Position numbers and translations under genes: made by a program. Below, one piece after another: positions 1 through 9,300 of a DNA stretch of 64,000 nt (its first letter is position 1; each line of letters opens with the position of its first letter). The stretch covers positions 62,001 to 126,000 of the forward strand of contig NZ_SLWY01000001.1 in NCBI RefSeq assembly GCF_004341245.1. The letters are read 5' to 3'. This DNA is from Plasticicumulans lactativorans (GTDB taxonomy: Bacteria > Pseudomonadota > Gammaproteobacteria > Competibacterales > Competibacteraceae). The notes below the pieces were generated by a model that searched no databases, was not told where the DNA came from, and saw nothing but the letters and a program-made list of their open reading frames with translations.

Positions 1-642
1 TCAGCGGCCGGGGTGGGGCGTCAGGCGCAGGTACGGGCGTTCGGCCCGGTAGCCCTTGGGGAATTTTGCGCGGATCTCCGCCTCGTCCTGGATCGACGGC
101 GGGATCACCACCTCGTCGCCCGGCTGCCAGTTGCCGGGGGTGGCCACCGTGTGCGCATCGGCCAGTTGCAGCGCGTCGATGACGCGCAGGATCTCGTCGA
201 AATTGCGCCCCACGTTCAGCGGGTAGGTCAGCGTCAGCCGCAGCTTCTTCGCCGGGTCGATGATGAACACGGTGCGCACCGTCACGGTGGTCGATTCGCC
301 GGCGTGGATCATCTGGTACAGCGACGCGACCTTGCGGTCCTGGTCGGCGATGATCGGGAAGCCGACCACGGTGTGCTGCGTCGCCTCGATGTCCTTGATC
401 CAGGCGCGGTGCGACGCGGCATCGTCGACGGAGAGCGCGATGGCCTTGACGTTGCGCCTGTCGAACTCGGCCTGGAGCCTGCCGGTCAGGCCCAGCTCGG
501 TGGTGCACACCGGCGTGAAATCGGCCGGGTGCGAAAACAGGACGACCCACGCATCACCCGCCCAGGCGTGGAAGCGGATCGGGCCGATGGACGAGTCCTG
601 TTCGAAATCGGGGATGGTGTCGCCGAGGTAGAGCTGGCGCAT
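1..642 (-). CDS. 1-Cys peroxiredoxin (Prx6 family)
   Basis: Thiol peroxidase predicted to reduce hydrogen peroxide and organic peroxides in the cytoplasm. The 213-residue length fits the Prx6 (1-Cys) subfamily. The catalytic motif TPVCTTE places the peroxidatic cysteine at residue 46. This is the only cysteine in the protein, so there is no resolving cysteine and an external thiol must regenerate it. The long C-terminal half, including the PGNWQPGD segment, is typical of Prx6 dimers. The stop codon lies at the very first bases of the window, so the gene is complete. It lies 55 bp downstream of the nitronate monooxygenase gene on the same strand and may be the last gene of the cysJ-cysI transcript. 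The family call is strong; the operon membership is an inference from spacing. Confidence 0.93.
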   Translation of the reverse strand: MRQLYLGDTIPDFEQDSSIGPIRFHAWAGDAWVVLFSHPADFTPVCTTELGLTGRLQAEFDRRNVKAIALSVDDAASHRAWIKDIEATQHTVVGFPIIADQDRKVASLYQMIHAGESTTVTVRTVFIIDPAKKLRLTLTYPLNVGRNFDEILRVIDALQLADAHTVATPGNWQPGDEVVIPPSIQDEAEIRAKFPKGYRAERPYLRLTPHPGR

Positions 643-697
643 GGCGTGATCTCCGTTGATGCCCCTGGTTCAGGGCGGGTTTGTTGGAACGCCCCGC

Positions 698-2218
698 TCA
701 GGCCGGCGGCAGCAGGGCGTCGACCGTGTCGATGTTGGCTTCGTGGGCGACCAGCATGCCGATGAGGTCGTCGCGCAGGGCGGCGTCCTCGACGACGGTC
801 AGCAGTTCGCGCAGCTTCCTGACCACCCAGCCCTGCCCGCGGTTGAGGAATGCCAGGCGTTCATGCAGGTCGCCGATGGCCATGGCCTTGTCGTAAAACG
901 CCCCGGTGCGCGCGCTGGGCGTGCCCTGCAGCCGCCGGATGTGGCGCGTCAGCATGGCGCACCATTTCGCCTCGTCGTGGTGGACGAGCTCGATCGCGCG
1001 CTTCAGCACCGCGTCCTGCGCCTGCGCCGCCATGCGCAGCGCCACGCGGGCACCGGCGCGCTCGGCTTCGAGCAGCTCGTCGAGCCGCGCCAGCAGGGTG
1101 CGCAGGTGCGCGTCCCGGGCTTCCTGCTGGCGCTCGAACTCGGCCGCGTAGCAGACCGGGGACGCGAACTCGATCGGTTCGGGCGCGTCGGGCGCGCGGG
1201 GGCGCAGCCGGCCCGCGGCCTCGGCCACGAGGCGTGCGATGCGATGCGCCGCGGGCTCCAGCGTGCGGATGCTGCCGACGCCCGTGCCGGCGTACAGCGC
1301 CATGGCCTCGAAGTCACCCGTCATCGACTGCAACGGTGAATCGGTGCTGAACAGGTAGATGGGGCGCCCTTGCTCCTCGCCGATCACCGTGCGGCGCGCG
1401 GCGGACGGCTCGCCGTGCTCGCCGCGCGTGACGCTGTTGGGCAGCACCCGCACCGGCGCGTGGGGCGGCCAGTTGATGCGGAAGGCCTCCGTGAGCACGG
1501 TGTCGCTGCCCTGCGCCTCCAGCAGGCGCTGCTTGTGGTAGTCGTGGGCGCAGGACTCCTCGGTCGCGAGCAGCGCGGTGCCGAGCACGGCAGCCTGCGC
1601 ACCCTGCGCCAGCACGCGGGCGACGCCCGCGCCGTCGGCGATGCCGCCCGCCGCCGCCACCGGCACGCGCGCGACCACCCGCACCTCGGCCAGCACCTGC
1701 GCCAGCGGCTGCCGGGCGCGCACGTGGCCGCCGGCCTCGATGCCCTGCGCGATCAGCACGCCCGCGCCGGCCCGCTGCGCCAGTCGCGCCTCGAGCGCCG
1801 AGCCGACCTGGTAGACCACGAGGATGCCCGCGTCGCGCAGCCTGCCGACCACCTCGGGCAGCACGTCCCAGAACAGGCCGACCACCGGCACGCCCAGCTC
1901 GATGCACAGCTCGACCTGCGCGGCCAGCAGCGCCGGCGGCGTGGCCGCGGGGATCAGGTTGACGCCGAACGGGCGCCCGGTGCGCCGGCGCACGCGCGCC
2001 ACCTCGTCGCGGATCAGCGCGAGCGGCTCGCGCACCATGCCGAGGAAGCCGAAGCCGCCGGCTTGCGTAACGGCCGCCACCAGCGCCGAACGGGCCACGC
2101 CGCCCATGCCGGCCAGGATCAGCGGGTAGCGGCAGCCGAGCAGCTCGCACAGCGGCGTGTGCAGGATGGCTTGCGCAGGGTCGTCGCCGGCCTGCGCGTC
2201 ACGCCGTGGCGTCGACAT
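698..2218 (-). CDS. Nitronate monooxygenase-like flavoprotein with a C-terminal helical extension
   Basis: 506 residues. The first ~330 form an FMN-binding TIM barrel of the nitronate monooxygenase (2-nitropropane dioxygenase) family: LILAGMGGVARSALVAAV near the N terminus, GIEAGGHVR, AAAGGIADG and a glycine-rich phosphate-binding segment. The family oxidises alkyl nitronates, or in related members reduces other substrates. The last ~150 residues (from about CYAAEFERQQEARD) are an extra helical, charged domain not needed by the barrel; I recall similar bacterial proteins carrying a DUF6306-type tail but cannot confirm it. The ATG overlaps the end of cysI by 20 bp, indicating translational coupling. 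Placement after sulfite reductase suggests a redox or detoxification role, but the substrate is unknown. Confidence 0.85.
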   Translation of the reverse strand: MSTPRRDAQAGDDPAQAILHTPLCELLGCRYPLILAGMGGVARSALVAAVTQAGGFGFLGMVREPLALIRDEVARVRRRTGRPFGVNLIPAATPPALLAAQVELCIELGVPVVGLFWDVLPEVVGRLRDAGILVVYQVGSALEARLAQRAGAGVLIAQGIEAGGHVRARQPLAQVLAEVRVVARVPVAAAGGIADGAGVARVLAQGAQAAVLGTALLATEESCAHDYHKQRLLEAQGSDTVLTEAFRINWPPHAPVRVLPNSVTRGEHGEPSAARRTVIGEEQGRPIYLFSTDSPLQSMTGDFEAMALYAGTGVGSIRTLEPAAHRIARLVAEAAGRLRPRAPDAPEPIEFASPVCYAAEFERQQEARDAHLRTLLARLDELLEAERAGARVALRMAAQAQDAVLKRAIELVHHDEAKWCAMLTRHIRRLQGTPSARTGAFYDKAMAIGDLHERLAFLNRGQGWVVRKLRELLTVVEDAALRDDLIGMLVAHEANIDTVDALLPPA

Positions 2219-4007
2219 GCGGGTACCCCTTCTGCCTGGGCCTGCCCGGGGCCTCGCCCGGGTTCGGCGTCTTGAAGTCCGGCCCGTCGCGCACCGCGCT
2301 GACGTAGCCGGCGCGGATGACGAAGTCGCCGAAGCGTTCGCCCTCGCGGCGGTCGTGCGCGAAATGACCGAGCATCTCGTCCAGCGCGGCGACGATCGCC
2401 GCCTCGACGGCGTTCTCCAGGTAGAGGCGGCCGAGCCGCTGGCCGTGGAAGCCGCCGCCGAGGTAGAGGTTGTAGCGGCCGATCGCCCGACCGGTGAGCG
2501 CGATCTCCCCGACGTAGGGGCGCGCGCAGCCGTTCGGGCAGCCGCTCACCCGCAGCGTGATCGGCTCCTGCAGCAGCCCGTGGCGCGCCAGGATCGGCTC
2601 CAGCCGGGCCAGCAGGGTCGGCAGGTAGCGCTCGCTCTCGGCCATCGCCAGGCCGCAGGTGGGCAGCGCCACGCAGGCGATGGCGTGGCGGCGCAGGGCG
2701 CTCGCCTGTTCGAACGCGAGCAGCCCGTGCTCCTGCAGCAGCCGCTCGATCTCCGGGCGCTGCGCCGGGGCGATGCCGGCGACGACGAGGTTCTGGTTGG
2801 TGGTGAGGCGGAAGCTGCCCCGGTGCACCCGCGCCACCGCGCGCAGGCCGTCGAGCCACGCGGTGCCGGGGCGATCGACGAGGCGCCCGCAGGGCACGAG
2901 CAGCGTCGCGTGCCAGTGACCGGTCTCGTCCTGCTGCCAGCCGAACGGATCGCCGTTGCTGGTGAACGCATACGGCCGCGCCGGCTCCAGCGCCTGGCCC
3001 AGCCGGCGCTCGATCTCGGCCTTGATCCACGCCAGGCCGTGATCGTGGAGGGTGTACTTGAAGCGGGCATGGGCGCGGTTGCTGCGGTCGCCATGGTCGC
3101 GCTGCACGCCCATCACGGCGTCGCAGACGGCCAGCACCCGGTCCGCGCCGACGAAGCCGATCACCTGCGCCAGCGCCGGCCAGGTGCCGTTGACGCGGTC
3201 GGTATGCCCGAGGCCGCCGCCGATCGCGACGTTGAACCCGGTGAGCCGGCCCGCCTCGGCGATGGCGATGAAGCCCAGGTCCTGCGCGTAGACGTCGATG
3301 TCGTTGCAGGGTGGGATGACGAAGCCGATCTTGAACTTCCGCGGCAGGTAGGTGGGGCCGTAGAACGGCTCCTCGGGCTCCGGGCCGACGATGCGCTCCT
3401 CGCCGTACCAGATCTCGTGGTAGGCGCGCAGCCGCGGGATCGTGTGGTCGCTGGTCCGCCTGGCCAGCGCATGGACCTGGGCGTGCAGCGCCGACTGCGC
3501 CGGGTCGACCGAGCAGACCACGCCGCGCGCGTCGTCGCCGCAGGCCGACAGGCTGTCCAGCAGCACCTCGTGCAGCCCCTGCAGCGTCTCGCGCAGGGCG
3601 TGCTTGAGCACCCAGTGGAACTGGAGCGTGCCGCGCGTGGTGATGCGCAGCGAGCCGTTGCCGTACGCCCGCGCCAGCTCGTCGAGCCTGAGCCACTGCG
3701 CCGGCGTGCACACGCCGCCCGGCATGCGCACCCGGATCATGAACTGGTAGGCGGGCTCCAGCTTCTGGCGCCGCCGCTCCTCGCGCAGGTCGCGGTCATC
3801 CTGCTGGTAGATGCCGTGGAACTTCAGCAGCTTGGCGTCGCGGTCGGCGACGGCGCCGGTGATGCGGTCGAGCAGGCTCTGCGGGATCGTGCCGCGCAGG
3901 TGGTCGCTCGTCGCCTTGAGGCGCTCGTCGGCATCGAGCCGCTCCAGCGGCTGGCTGATGTCGCGGCTGCGGTCGGGCAGGGCCGGGGAGGGGGTGGACG
4001 GCTTCAT
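2199..4007 (-). CDS. cysI: Sulfite reductase hemoprotein beta subunit
   Basis: Reduces sulfite to sulfide with six electrons from the CysJ flavoprotein, using siroheme and a 4Fe-4S cluster. 602 residues (E. coli CysI is about 570). The cluster/siroheme ligands are visible as CVALPTC (Cys445 and Cys451) and SGCPNGCARPY (Cys490 and Cys494). Both ferredoxin-like repeats are present, with TTRGTLQFHWVLK in the first half and LTTNQNLVVAG in the second. The start was chosen at MKPSTPSPALPD, about 20 bp after the cysJ stop. A longer open frame upstream only mirrors cysJ. It lies between cysJ and the overlapping monooxygenase gene. cysH, cysD, cysN and cysG are not in the window. Confidence 0.97.
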   Translation of the reverse strand: MKPSTPSPALPDRSRDISQPLERLDADERLKATSDHLRGTIPQSLLDRITGAVADRDAKLLKFHGIYQQDDRDLREERRRQKLEPAYQFMIRVRMPGGVCTPAQWLRLDELARAYGNGSLRITTRGTLQFHWVLKHALRETLQGLHEVLLDSLSACGDDARGVVCSVDPAQSALHAQVHALARRTSDHTIPRLRAYHEIWYGEERIVGPEPEEPFYGPTYLPRKFKIGFVIPPCNDIDVYAQDLGFIAIAEAGRLTGFNVAIGGGLGHTDRVNGTWPALAQVIGFVGADRVLAVCDAVMGVQRDHGDRSNRAHARFKYTLHDHGLAWIKAEIERRLGQALEPARPYAFTSNGDPFGWQQDETGHWHATLLVPCGRLVDRPGTAWLDGLRAVARVHRGSFRLTTNQNLVVAGIAPAQRPEIERLLQEHGLLAFEQASALRRHAIACVALPTCGLAMAESERYLPTLLARLEPILARHGLLQEPITLRVSGCPNGCARPYVGEIALTGRAIGRYNLYLGGGFHGQRLGRLYLENAVEAAIVAALDEMLGHFAHDRREGERFGDFVIRAGYVSAVRDGPDFKTPNPGEAPGRPRQKGYPHVDATA

Positions 4008-4027
4008 CGGGGTTCGGGGCTCTCCGC

Positions 4028-5860
4028 TCAATACACGTCGCGCTGGTAGCGGTGGTCGTCCTGCAGGCGGCGCAGGTAGTCGTGCGCCGCCTCCAGATCC
4101 CGGCCGCCGTGCTGCATGACGATCTCGGCCAGCGTGCGATGCACGTCGGGCGCCAGGCGCTCGGCATCGCCGCAGACGTAGACGTGGGCGCCTTCCTCCA
4201 GCCAGGCGTAGAGCTCGCGCGAGCGCTCCAGCAGCCGGTGCCAGACGTAGGTCTTGCCCGCGCCGTGGTGCGCATCGCGCGAAAAGGCGACGTCCATGCG
4301 CGCCAGCAGGCCGTCCCTGAGCCAGCCCTGCCATTCGGTCTGGTACAGGAAGTCGGTGCGGAACCGGCGCTCGCCGAAGAACAGCCAGGCGCGGCCCGCG
4401 GCGCCGCGCACCTCGCGCTCCTGCAGGAAGGCCCGGTAGGGCGCCACGCCCGTGCCGGCGCCGATCATGACGATGGGCACGTCGTCCGCCGGCAGCCGGA
4501 AGTGCCGGGAGGGCTGCACGTACACCGGCACCTGCGCGTCGGGCCGCCCCAGCGCGGCCAGGTAGCCCGAGGCCACGCCGGTGCGTGGTTGCCCGTGCAG
4601 CTCGTAGCGCACGCTGGCCACCGTCAGGTGCACCTCGTCGGGGACGGCGGCGGCGCTGGAGGCGATCGAGTACAGGCGCGGCTGCAGCGGGCGCAGCGCG
4701 GCGACCAGCGCCGCCGCGTCCAGGCCCGGCGCCGGGTGGCTGCGCATGACGTCGACCACGTGGTGGCTGCGGGCGAACGCGGTGCGCTCGGCGGCGTACC
4801 GCGGCAGGCTCAGCTGCCGCAGCTCGCCGGCGCCCGAGCGCTGCGCCCACTGTTCGAGGAAGCGCGGCGTCACCGCCACCAGGTCCAGCTCGGTCGCGAG
4901 GGCCTGGCCGAGCGGCAGCGACTGCCCCTTGAGCTCGACGGGCGCGTCGTCGGACAGGCCGGCCAGGTCGAGCACCGTGCGCACCAGGGCCGGGTCGTTC
5001 TGCGGCAGCAGGCCGAGCGCGTCGCCCGGCTCGTAGCGCAGCCCCGAGCCTGCGAGCGACAGTTCGAGGTGCCGCACCTCCTTCGACGAGCCGCGGCCGG
5101 TCAGCACGAGGCTGTCGATCACGCGGGCGGCGAAGGGGCGGTGCTTGTCATGCGGCGCCGGTGCAGAGGCGCCACCGGCCGGTGCCCCCGGTGCCGCCGC
5201 CACCGCCGGGGCGGCCGTCGCCGCGAGCCGCTGCAGGACATCGGCGCGCCAGGCGGTGGCGGCCTCCTCGTAGTCGACGTCGCAGTCGACGCGCGGCTGC
5301 AGCCGCTCGGCCCCCAGCGCCTGCAGCCGCGCGTCCAGCCGCCGGCCGGCGGCGCAGAAGTGTTCGTAGGTGGAGTCGCCCAGCGCCAGCACCGCATAGC
5401 GCACGGCGTCGAGCCGCGGCGCCTTGCGCCCCTCGATGAACTCGAAGAACGCCGCGGCCGGCTGCGGCGGATCGCCGTCGCCGTAGGTGCTGGTGACGAT
5501 CAGCAGATCCTGCATCTCGCCGAGCTGGCGGGGCTTGCAGTCGGCCATGTCGAGCAGCGCGACCGCGTGCCCGTGCGCGCCGAGCTGCGCGGCCAGCGCC
5601 TGGGCGACGGCGGCGCTGTTGCCGGTCTCGCTGCCGTAGAGCACGGTCACGTGGCGGCTCCCGGCCGCCGCCGGCGCCCGCGCGACCGTGGACGCCGGAA
5701 CGGCGTCGGCCCGGACGGTGCCGCGGCCGTGCGCGACGCCGACGAAGAAACCGCCCAGCCAGTGCAGTCGTTCGGTGTCGAGCCCGTCCGCCAGCGCGCG
5801 GGCGGTGGACCATTGCGCGTCGCTCAGCACGGGTTCGGTCAGCTTCGGTGGGTTCGCCAT
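4028..5860 (-). CDS. cysJ: Sulfite reductase flavoprotein alpha subunit
   Basis: Transfers electrons from NADPH through FAD and FMN to CysI. 610 residues, close to the usual ~600. An N-terminal ~60-residue lead is followed by a flavodoxin domain ([29 protein letters not shown]), an Ala/Pro linker near residue 205-225, and a ferredoxin-NADP reductase module with the FAD motif [10 protein letters not shown], the NADPH-binding [16 protein letters not shown] and [11 protein letters not shown]. It ends RYQRDVY as CysJ proteins do. The start [10 protein letters not shown] has an AGGA ribosome-binding site; an in-frame upstream Met lacks one. It is first in the leftward operon, divergent from the LysR gene. 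Confidence 0.97.
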   Translation of the reverse strand: MANPPKLTEPVLSDAQWSTARALADGLDTERLHWLGGFFVGVAHGRGTVRADAVPASTVARAPAAAGSRHVTVLYGSETGNSAAVAQALAAQLGAHGHAVALLDMADCKPRQLGEMQDLLIVTSTYGDGDPPQPAAAFFEFIEGRKAPRLDAVRYAVLALGDSTYEHFCAAGRRLDARLQALGAERLQPRVDCDVDYEEAATAWRADVLQRLAATAAPAVAAAPGAPAGGASAPAPHDKHRPFAARVIDSLVLTGRGSSKEVRHLELSLAGSGLRYEPGDALGLLPQNDPALVRTVLDLAGLSDDAPVELKGQSLPLGQALATELDLVAVTPRFLEQWAQRSGAGELRQLSLPRYAAERTAFARSHHVVDVMRSHPAPGLDAAALVAALRPLQPRLYSIASSAAAVPDEVHLTVASVRYELHGQPRTGVASGYLAALGRPDAQVPVYVQPSRHFRLPADDVPIVMIGAGTGVAPYRAFLQEREVRGAAGRAWLFFGERRFRTDFLYQTEWQGWLRDGLLARMDVAFSRDAHHGAGKTYVWHRLLERSRELYAWLEEGAHVYVCGDAERLAPDVHRTLAEIVMQHGGRDLEAAHDYLRRLQDDHRYQRDVY

Positions 5861-5939
5861 GGCGCATCCTGTCAGGGCCGTCACGCAGCCGCGTGGCGCG
5901 CCCGCGATCAGATTCACGAGGCGGTCGATGGTGAAAGAT

Positions 5940-5975
5940 CAATTGAAATCAATCAAATGAATACTTATTCTGATT
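5940..5975. promoter_or_regulatory. AT-rich divergent operator region between cysJ and the LysR gene
   Basis: The 141 bp between the two divergent genes are markedly AT-richer than the surroundings. Two perfect 12-bp dyads are visible: ATTGA-aa-TCAAT at 5942-5953 and GAATA-ct-TATTC at 5959-5970, with centres 17 bp apart. LysR-type regulators typically bind such T-N-A-rich interrupted dyads upstream of a divergent target, so autoregulation plus control of cysJ is likely. The sites are seen in the sequence; the identity of the binding protein is inferred from position only. Confidence 0.5.
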
Positions 5976-6001
5976 AAAAGCAAAAGTGTTGTTATGAAAC
6001 G

Positions 6002-6961
6002 ATGGATATCGAACTGGCCCGCACCTTTCTGGAGATCATCGCCAGCGGCAGCTTCGGCGCCGCCGCCGAGCGGCTGCACGTGACCCAGACGGCGGTCAGC
6101 GCCCGGGTGCGTTCGCTGGAGCAGCAGATCGGCCGGCCGCTGTTCGTGCGCAACAAGGCCGGCGCGCGGCTGACGCCGGCGGGGGAGCGCTTCGTGCGCC
6201 ATGCCAACCGCCTGGTGCAGGGCTGGGAGCGCGCGCGCCAGCACGTCGCCCTGCCGCCGGGGCGCAAGGACGGCATCAGCCTGGGGGGCGAGCTGAGCCT
6301 GTGGCATCCACTGCTGGCCGACTGGCTCGCCTGGATGCACTACATCTGCCCCGAGGTGGCGCTGCGCACCGACGTCGACGCGCCGCAGCGGCTGCTCGAG
6401 CGCGTCGAGGACGGCTCGCTCGACATGGCGCTGCTCTACAACCCGCCACAGCGGCCGGGACTGGTGTGCGAGCTGCTGCTGGAAGAAAAGCTGGTGATGG
6501 TGACCAACCGGGCCGACGGCACGCTCGACAGCGGGCAGTACGTCTACGTCGACTGGGGGCCGAACTTCGCGGCCAACCACGAGGCGGCGTTTCCGGATCA
6601 CCCCAACCCGCCGGTGGCCATTTCGCTGGGGCCGCTGGCGCTGACCTACGTGCTGAGCGTCGGCGGCGCGGGCTACTTCCGCGCCGGCACCGTGGCGCCC
6701 TTCCTGGAAAAGGGCGAACTGTTCCGCGTCCGCGGGGTGCCGGAGTTCTCCCATTCGGTCTACGTGGTCTACGCCGCGGAGTATGACGGCGAGGTGCTGT
6801 CACGCGCCCGCGAAGGCCTCCACGTCGTCGCCCGGCAGGAACAGTACCCCGGCCCCAGCCAGCCCATCGCGGCACGCCCGCCGGTGGCGCAGGGGGGCCG
6901 GACGCGACCTGAAACCCCGTGGTCGGCATCTGGACCCGCACCGGACGGCGCTGCCGGGTGA
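6002..6961 (+). CDS. LysR-family transcriptional regulator
   Basis: 319 residues. The N-terminal winged helix begins MDIELARTFLEIIASGSFG and continues AAAERLHVTQTAVSARVRSL, the standard LysR DNA-binding helix-turn-helix (about residues 17-36). A periplasmic-binding-protein-like effector domain follows, including GSLDMALLYNPPQRPG. The last ~40 residues are Pro/Ala/Gly-rich and probably disordered. It is not CysB, whose N terminus is quite different. Its divergent position over a shared dyad region makes the cysJ-cysI operon the likeliest target. The effector is unknown. Confidence 0.9.
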   Translation: MDIELARTFLEIIASGSFGAAAERLHVTQTAVSARVRSLEQQIGRPLFVRNKAGARLTPAGERFVRHANRLVQGWERARQHVALPPGRKDGISLGGELSLWHPLLADWLAWMHYICPEVALRTDVDAPQRLLERVEDGSLDMALLYNPPQRPGLVCELLLEEKLVMVTNRADGTLDSGQYVYVDWGPNFAANHEAAFPDHPNPPVAISLGPLALTYVLSVGGAGYFRAGTVAPFLEKGELFRVRGVPEFSHSVYVVYAAEYDGEVLSRAREGLHVVARQEQYPGPSQPIAARPPVAQGGRTRPETPWSASGPAPDGAAG

Positions 6962-7060
6962 TCCCGGCCATCGCCTGCCCGTAGCCCCCGCCGCGGACGA
7001 CGCCGGCAACGTTGTTGTTATCTCGGGCATCCTTTCCCGTTCCGGGGCGCGGCGGCGGGG

Positions 7061-8104
7061 TTATTGCCCGCGCACCTTCGCGAGTTCGGCCTTCAGTTCG
7101 TCGACCAGGCCGGCGCCGATTTCCCCGGCGTACTTGTCGGCAACGGGTTGCGCCTTGGCGCGCATCTTCGCGAGTTCCTCCGGCGGCAACTCGGTGACCT
7201 GCATGCCGCTCTGCTTCAGCGCGTCAAGCGCCTTGGCATCGAGTTCGCGCAGCATCGCGCGCTGGTAGCCGCGGGATTCGTCCGCGGCGTCCTGCAGGAT
7301 CTTCTGCTCGTCGGCGGAGAGCTTGTCCCAGAACTTCTTGCTGACCAGCAAGACCTGCGCGTTGTACAGGTGGCGGGTCAGCGCGAGGTACTTCTGCACT
7401 TCGTAGTACTTCTGCATCTGGATGAAGCCGAGGGGCGCATCGCTGCCGTCCACCGTCTTCTGTTCGAGGGCGGTATAGAGCTCGGGGATCGCCAGTGGCA
7501 CTGCATTGGCGCCCAGGGCGTTGATGAAATCGATGAACAGCGGCGTCTGGCTGACGCGGATCTTCAAGCCCGCGATGTCCTCGACCTTGGTGATCGGTCG
7601 CCGGTTGTTCGTCAGCTGGCGGAAGCCGAATTCGTAGTAACCGAGGCCGACCAGGCCCTTCTCGGGCAGCCTGGCGAGCAGCTTCTTCCCCAGCGGGCCG
7701 TCGAGAACCGCGTCGGCTTCCTTCTCGTCGTTGAACAGGAACGGAAAATCGAGCACGAGGAAATCCTTGGTGATTCCCGCCAGCAGGCTGGTGACCAGGA
7801 CCGTCATCTCGACCGTGCCGCCCTGCAGCGACGACAGCATCTGCAGGTCGCCGCCCAGCGCGCCGCCCGCGAAGAGTTTCACCTTGAGCCTGTTGCCGCT
7901 CTTCTGGGCGACCAAGTCAGCGAAGCGCTGCGCACCGAGGCCGATCGGATGCTGCTGCACCGGCAGGAAGGCGAGCTTGATCTGCCGCTCCTGGACGTCG
8001 GCGCTGCCGGGCGCCGGGAGCAGTGCGACGGCCGCGAAAAGGAACGCTTGCAGGGTGTGGCGCAGGTCCAGCAGGCGCATGGACGGACGGGTTCGCTTCG
8101 GCAT
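7061..8104 (-). CDS. TRAP transporter periplasmic substrate-binding protein (DctP family)
   Basis: 347 residues. An N-terminal signal peptide (hydrophobic AFLFAAVALLPAPGSA, cleavage near residue 35) is followed by the DctP fold: IGLGAQRFADLV, KLFAGGALGGDLQML, the family-characteristic region around GLKIRVSQTPLFIDFINALGA, and ALEQKTVDGSDAP. These proteins capture dicarboxylates or other organic acids for a DctQ/DctM membrane pair, neither of which is in the window. The start MPKRTRPS was chosen because an AAGGGA site precedes it; a longer frame upstream has none. It follows the tartrate-dehydrogenase-like gene by 112 bp on the same strand, which hints at a hydroxy-dicarboxylate ligand (an inference). 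Confidence 0.9.
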   Translation of the reverse strand: MPKRTRPSMRLLDLRHTLQAFLFAAVALLPAPGSADVQERQIKLAFLPVQQHPIGLGAQRFADLVAQKSGNRLKVKLFAGGALGGDLQMLSSLQGGTVEMTVLVTSLLAGITKDFLVLDFPFLFNDEKEADAVLDGPLGKKLLARLPEKGLVGLGYYEFGFRQLTNNRRPITKVEDIAGLKIRVSQTPLFIDFINALGANAVPLAIPELYTALEQKTVDGSDAPLGFIQMQKYYEVQKYLALTRHLYNAQVLLVSKKFWDKLSADEQKILQDAADESRGYQRAMLRELDAKALDALKQSGMQVTELPPEELAKMRAKAQPVADKYAGEIGAGLVDELKAELAKVRGQ

Positions 8105-8216
8105 GTTTCTGTCCCTTGGTGATGTGGGGGGATGGCTTGACTGCCCGTTCGCCACGCCAGGCGGCCCGCCGCCGGCGCATCGCCCGGTGCACGGCACGTC
8201 GTCGCGCGCCAGCGCC

Positions 8217-9275
8217 TCAGCCGTCCGCCAGCGCCGCCGCCACCGCCGCGGCGACCTCTGCGGTGCTCGCGCGGCCGCCCATGTCGGGGGTGGCGACGCG
8301 GCCGGCGCCGGTCACCGCTTCCATCGCCGCGATGATCGCGGCGCCGGCGGCGGCTTCGCCGAGGTGTTCGAGCATCAGGGCGCCGGCCCAGATCGTCGCC
8401 AGCGGGTTGGCCAGCCCGCGCCCGGCGATGTCGGGGGCGGAGCCGTGCACCGGCTCGAACATCCCGGGCACGCCACCGCCGGGGTTGACGTTGGCCGAGG
8501 CGGCGAAGCCGAGGCCGCCCTGGATGGCGGCGCCGATGTCGGTGAGGATGTCGCCGAACAGGTTCGACGCCACCACCACGTCGAGCGAGGCGGGGTGGGT
8601 GATCAGCCGCGCGGCGATGGCGTCGACGTGGTAGCGCGTGCACTGGACGTCGGCGTACTCGGCGGCGAGCTGCTCGGTGACCTCGTCCCAGAACACCATG
8701 GTGTGCTTCTGCGCGTTGGACTTGGTCACCGAGGCGAGCCGGCCGCTGCGCCGGCGCGCCTGCTCGAAGCCGTGGCGCAGCACGCGCTCGACGCCGCGGC
8801 GCGTGAAGATCGAGGTCTCCACCGCGACCTCGTGCGGCGTGCCGACGTGCACGCGCCCGCCGGCACCGCTGTACTCGCCCTCGGTGTTCTCGCGGATCAC
8901 CAGCAGGTCGAAGTCCTCGGCGCGCAGCGGCCCGCGCACGCCGGGCAGCAGGCGGTGCGGGCGGGCGTTCACGTAGAGGTCGAAGGCCTTGCGGATCGGC
9001 AGCAGCAGCCCGTGCAGCGAGACGCTGTCGGGCACCGTCGCCGGCCAGCCGACCGCGCCGAGCAGGATGGCGTCGAAGGCGCTCAGCCGCTCCAGGCCGT
9101 CGGCGTCCATCATCCGGCCGTGCGCGAGGTAGTGGGCGCATGACCACGGGAAGGCCTCGGCGGCGAGCGCGAAGCCGTGGCGCGCCGCGGCGGCGGCGAG
9201 CACCTGCCAGGCGGCGTCGACCACCTCGGTGCCGATGCCGTCGCCGGGGATCAGGGCGATACGGTACTGCCGCAT
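8217..9275 (-). CDS. Tartrate/D-malate-type dehydrogenase (isopropylmalate dehydrogenase superfamily)
   Basis: 352 residues of a decarboxylating beta-hydroxyacid dehydrogenase. Diagnostic elements are the start IALIPGDGIGTEVVDAAW, VIRENTEGEYSG, TKSNAQKHTMVFWDEV (with the catalytic-type lysine), NLFGDILTDIGAAIQGGLG (metal-binding aspartates) and EPVHGSAPDIAG. The combination and the isolated context match tartrate dehydrogenase/D-malate dehydrogenase (TtuC/DmlA type) better than LeuB, since no leu genes are near. It is predicted to oxidise D-malate, tartrate or related acids with NAD and Mn2+ or Mg2+. It is upstream of the TRAP binding protein, which could bring in its substrate. The exact substrate cannot be read from the sequence. 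Confidence 0.88.
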   Translation of the reverse strand: MRQYRIALIPGDGIGTEVVDAAWQVLAAAAARHGFALAAEAFPWSCAHYLAHGRMMDADGLERLSAFDAILLGAVGWPATVPDSVSLHGLLLPIRKAFDLYVNARPHRLLPGVRGPLRAEDFDLLVIRENTEGEYSGAGGRVHVGTPHEVAVETSIFTRRGVERVLRHGFEQARRRSGRLASVTKSNAQKHTMVFWDEVTEQLAAEYADVQCTRYHVDAIAARLITHPASLDVVVASNLFGDILTDIGAAIQGGLGFAASANVNPGGGVPGMFEPVHGSAPDIAGRGLANPLATIWAGALMLEHLGEAAAGAAIIAAMEAVTGAGRVATPDMGGRASTAEVAAAVAAALADG

Positions 9276-9300
9276 GGCGGGCCCTCCGTCGGTGCCGGGT

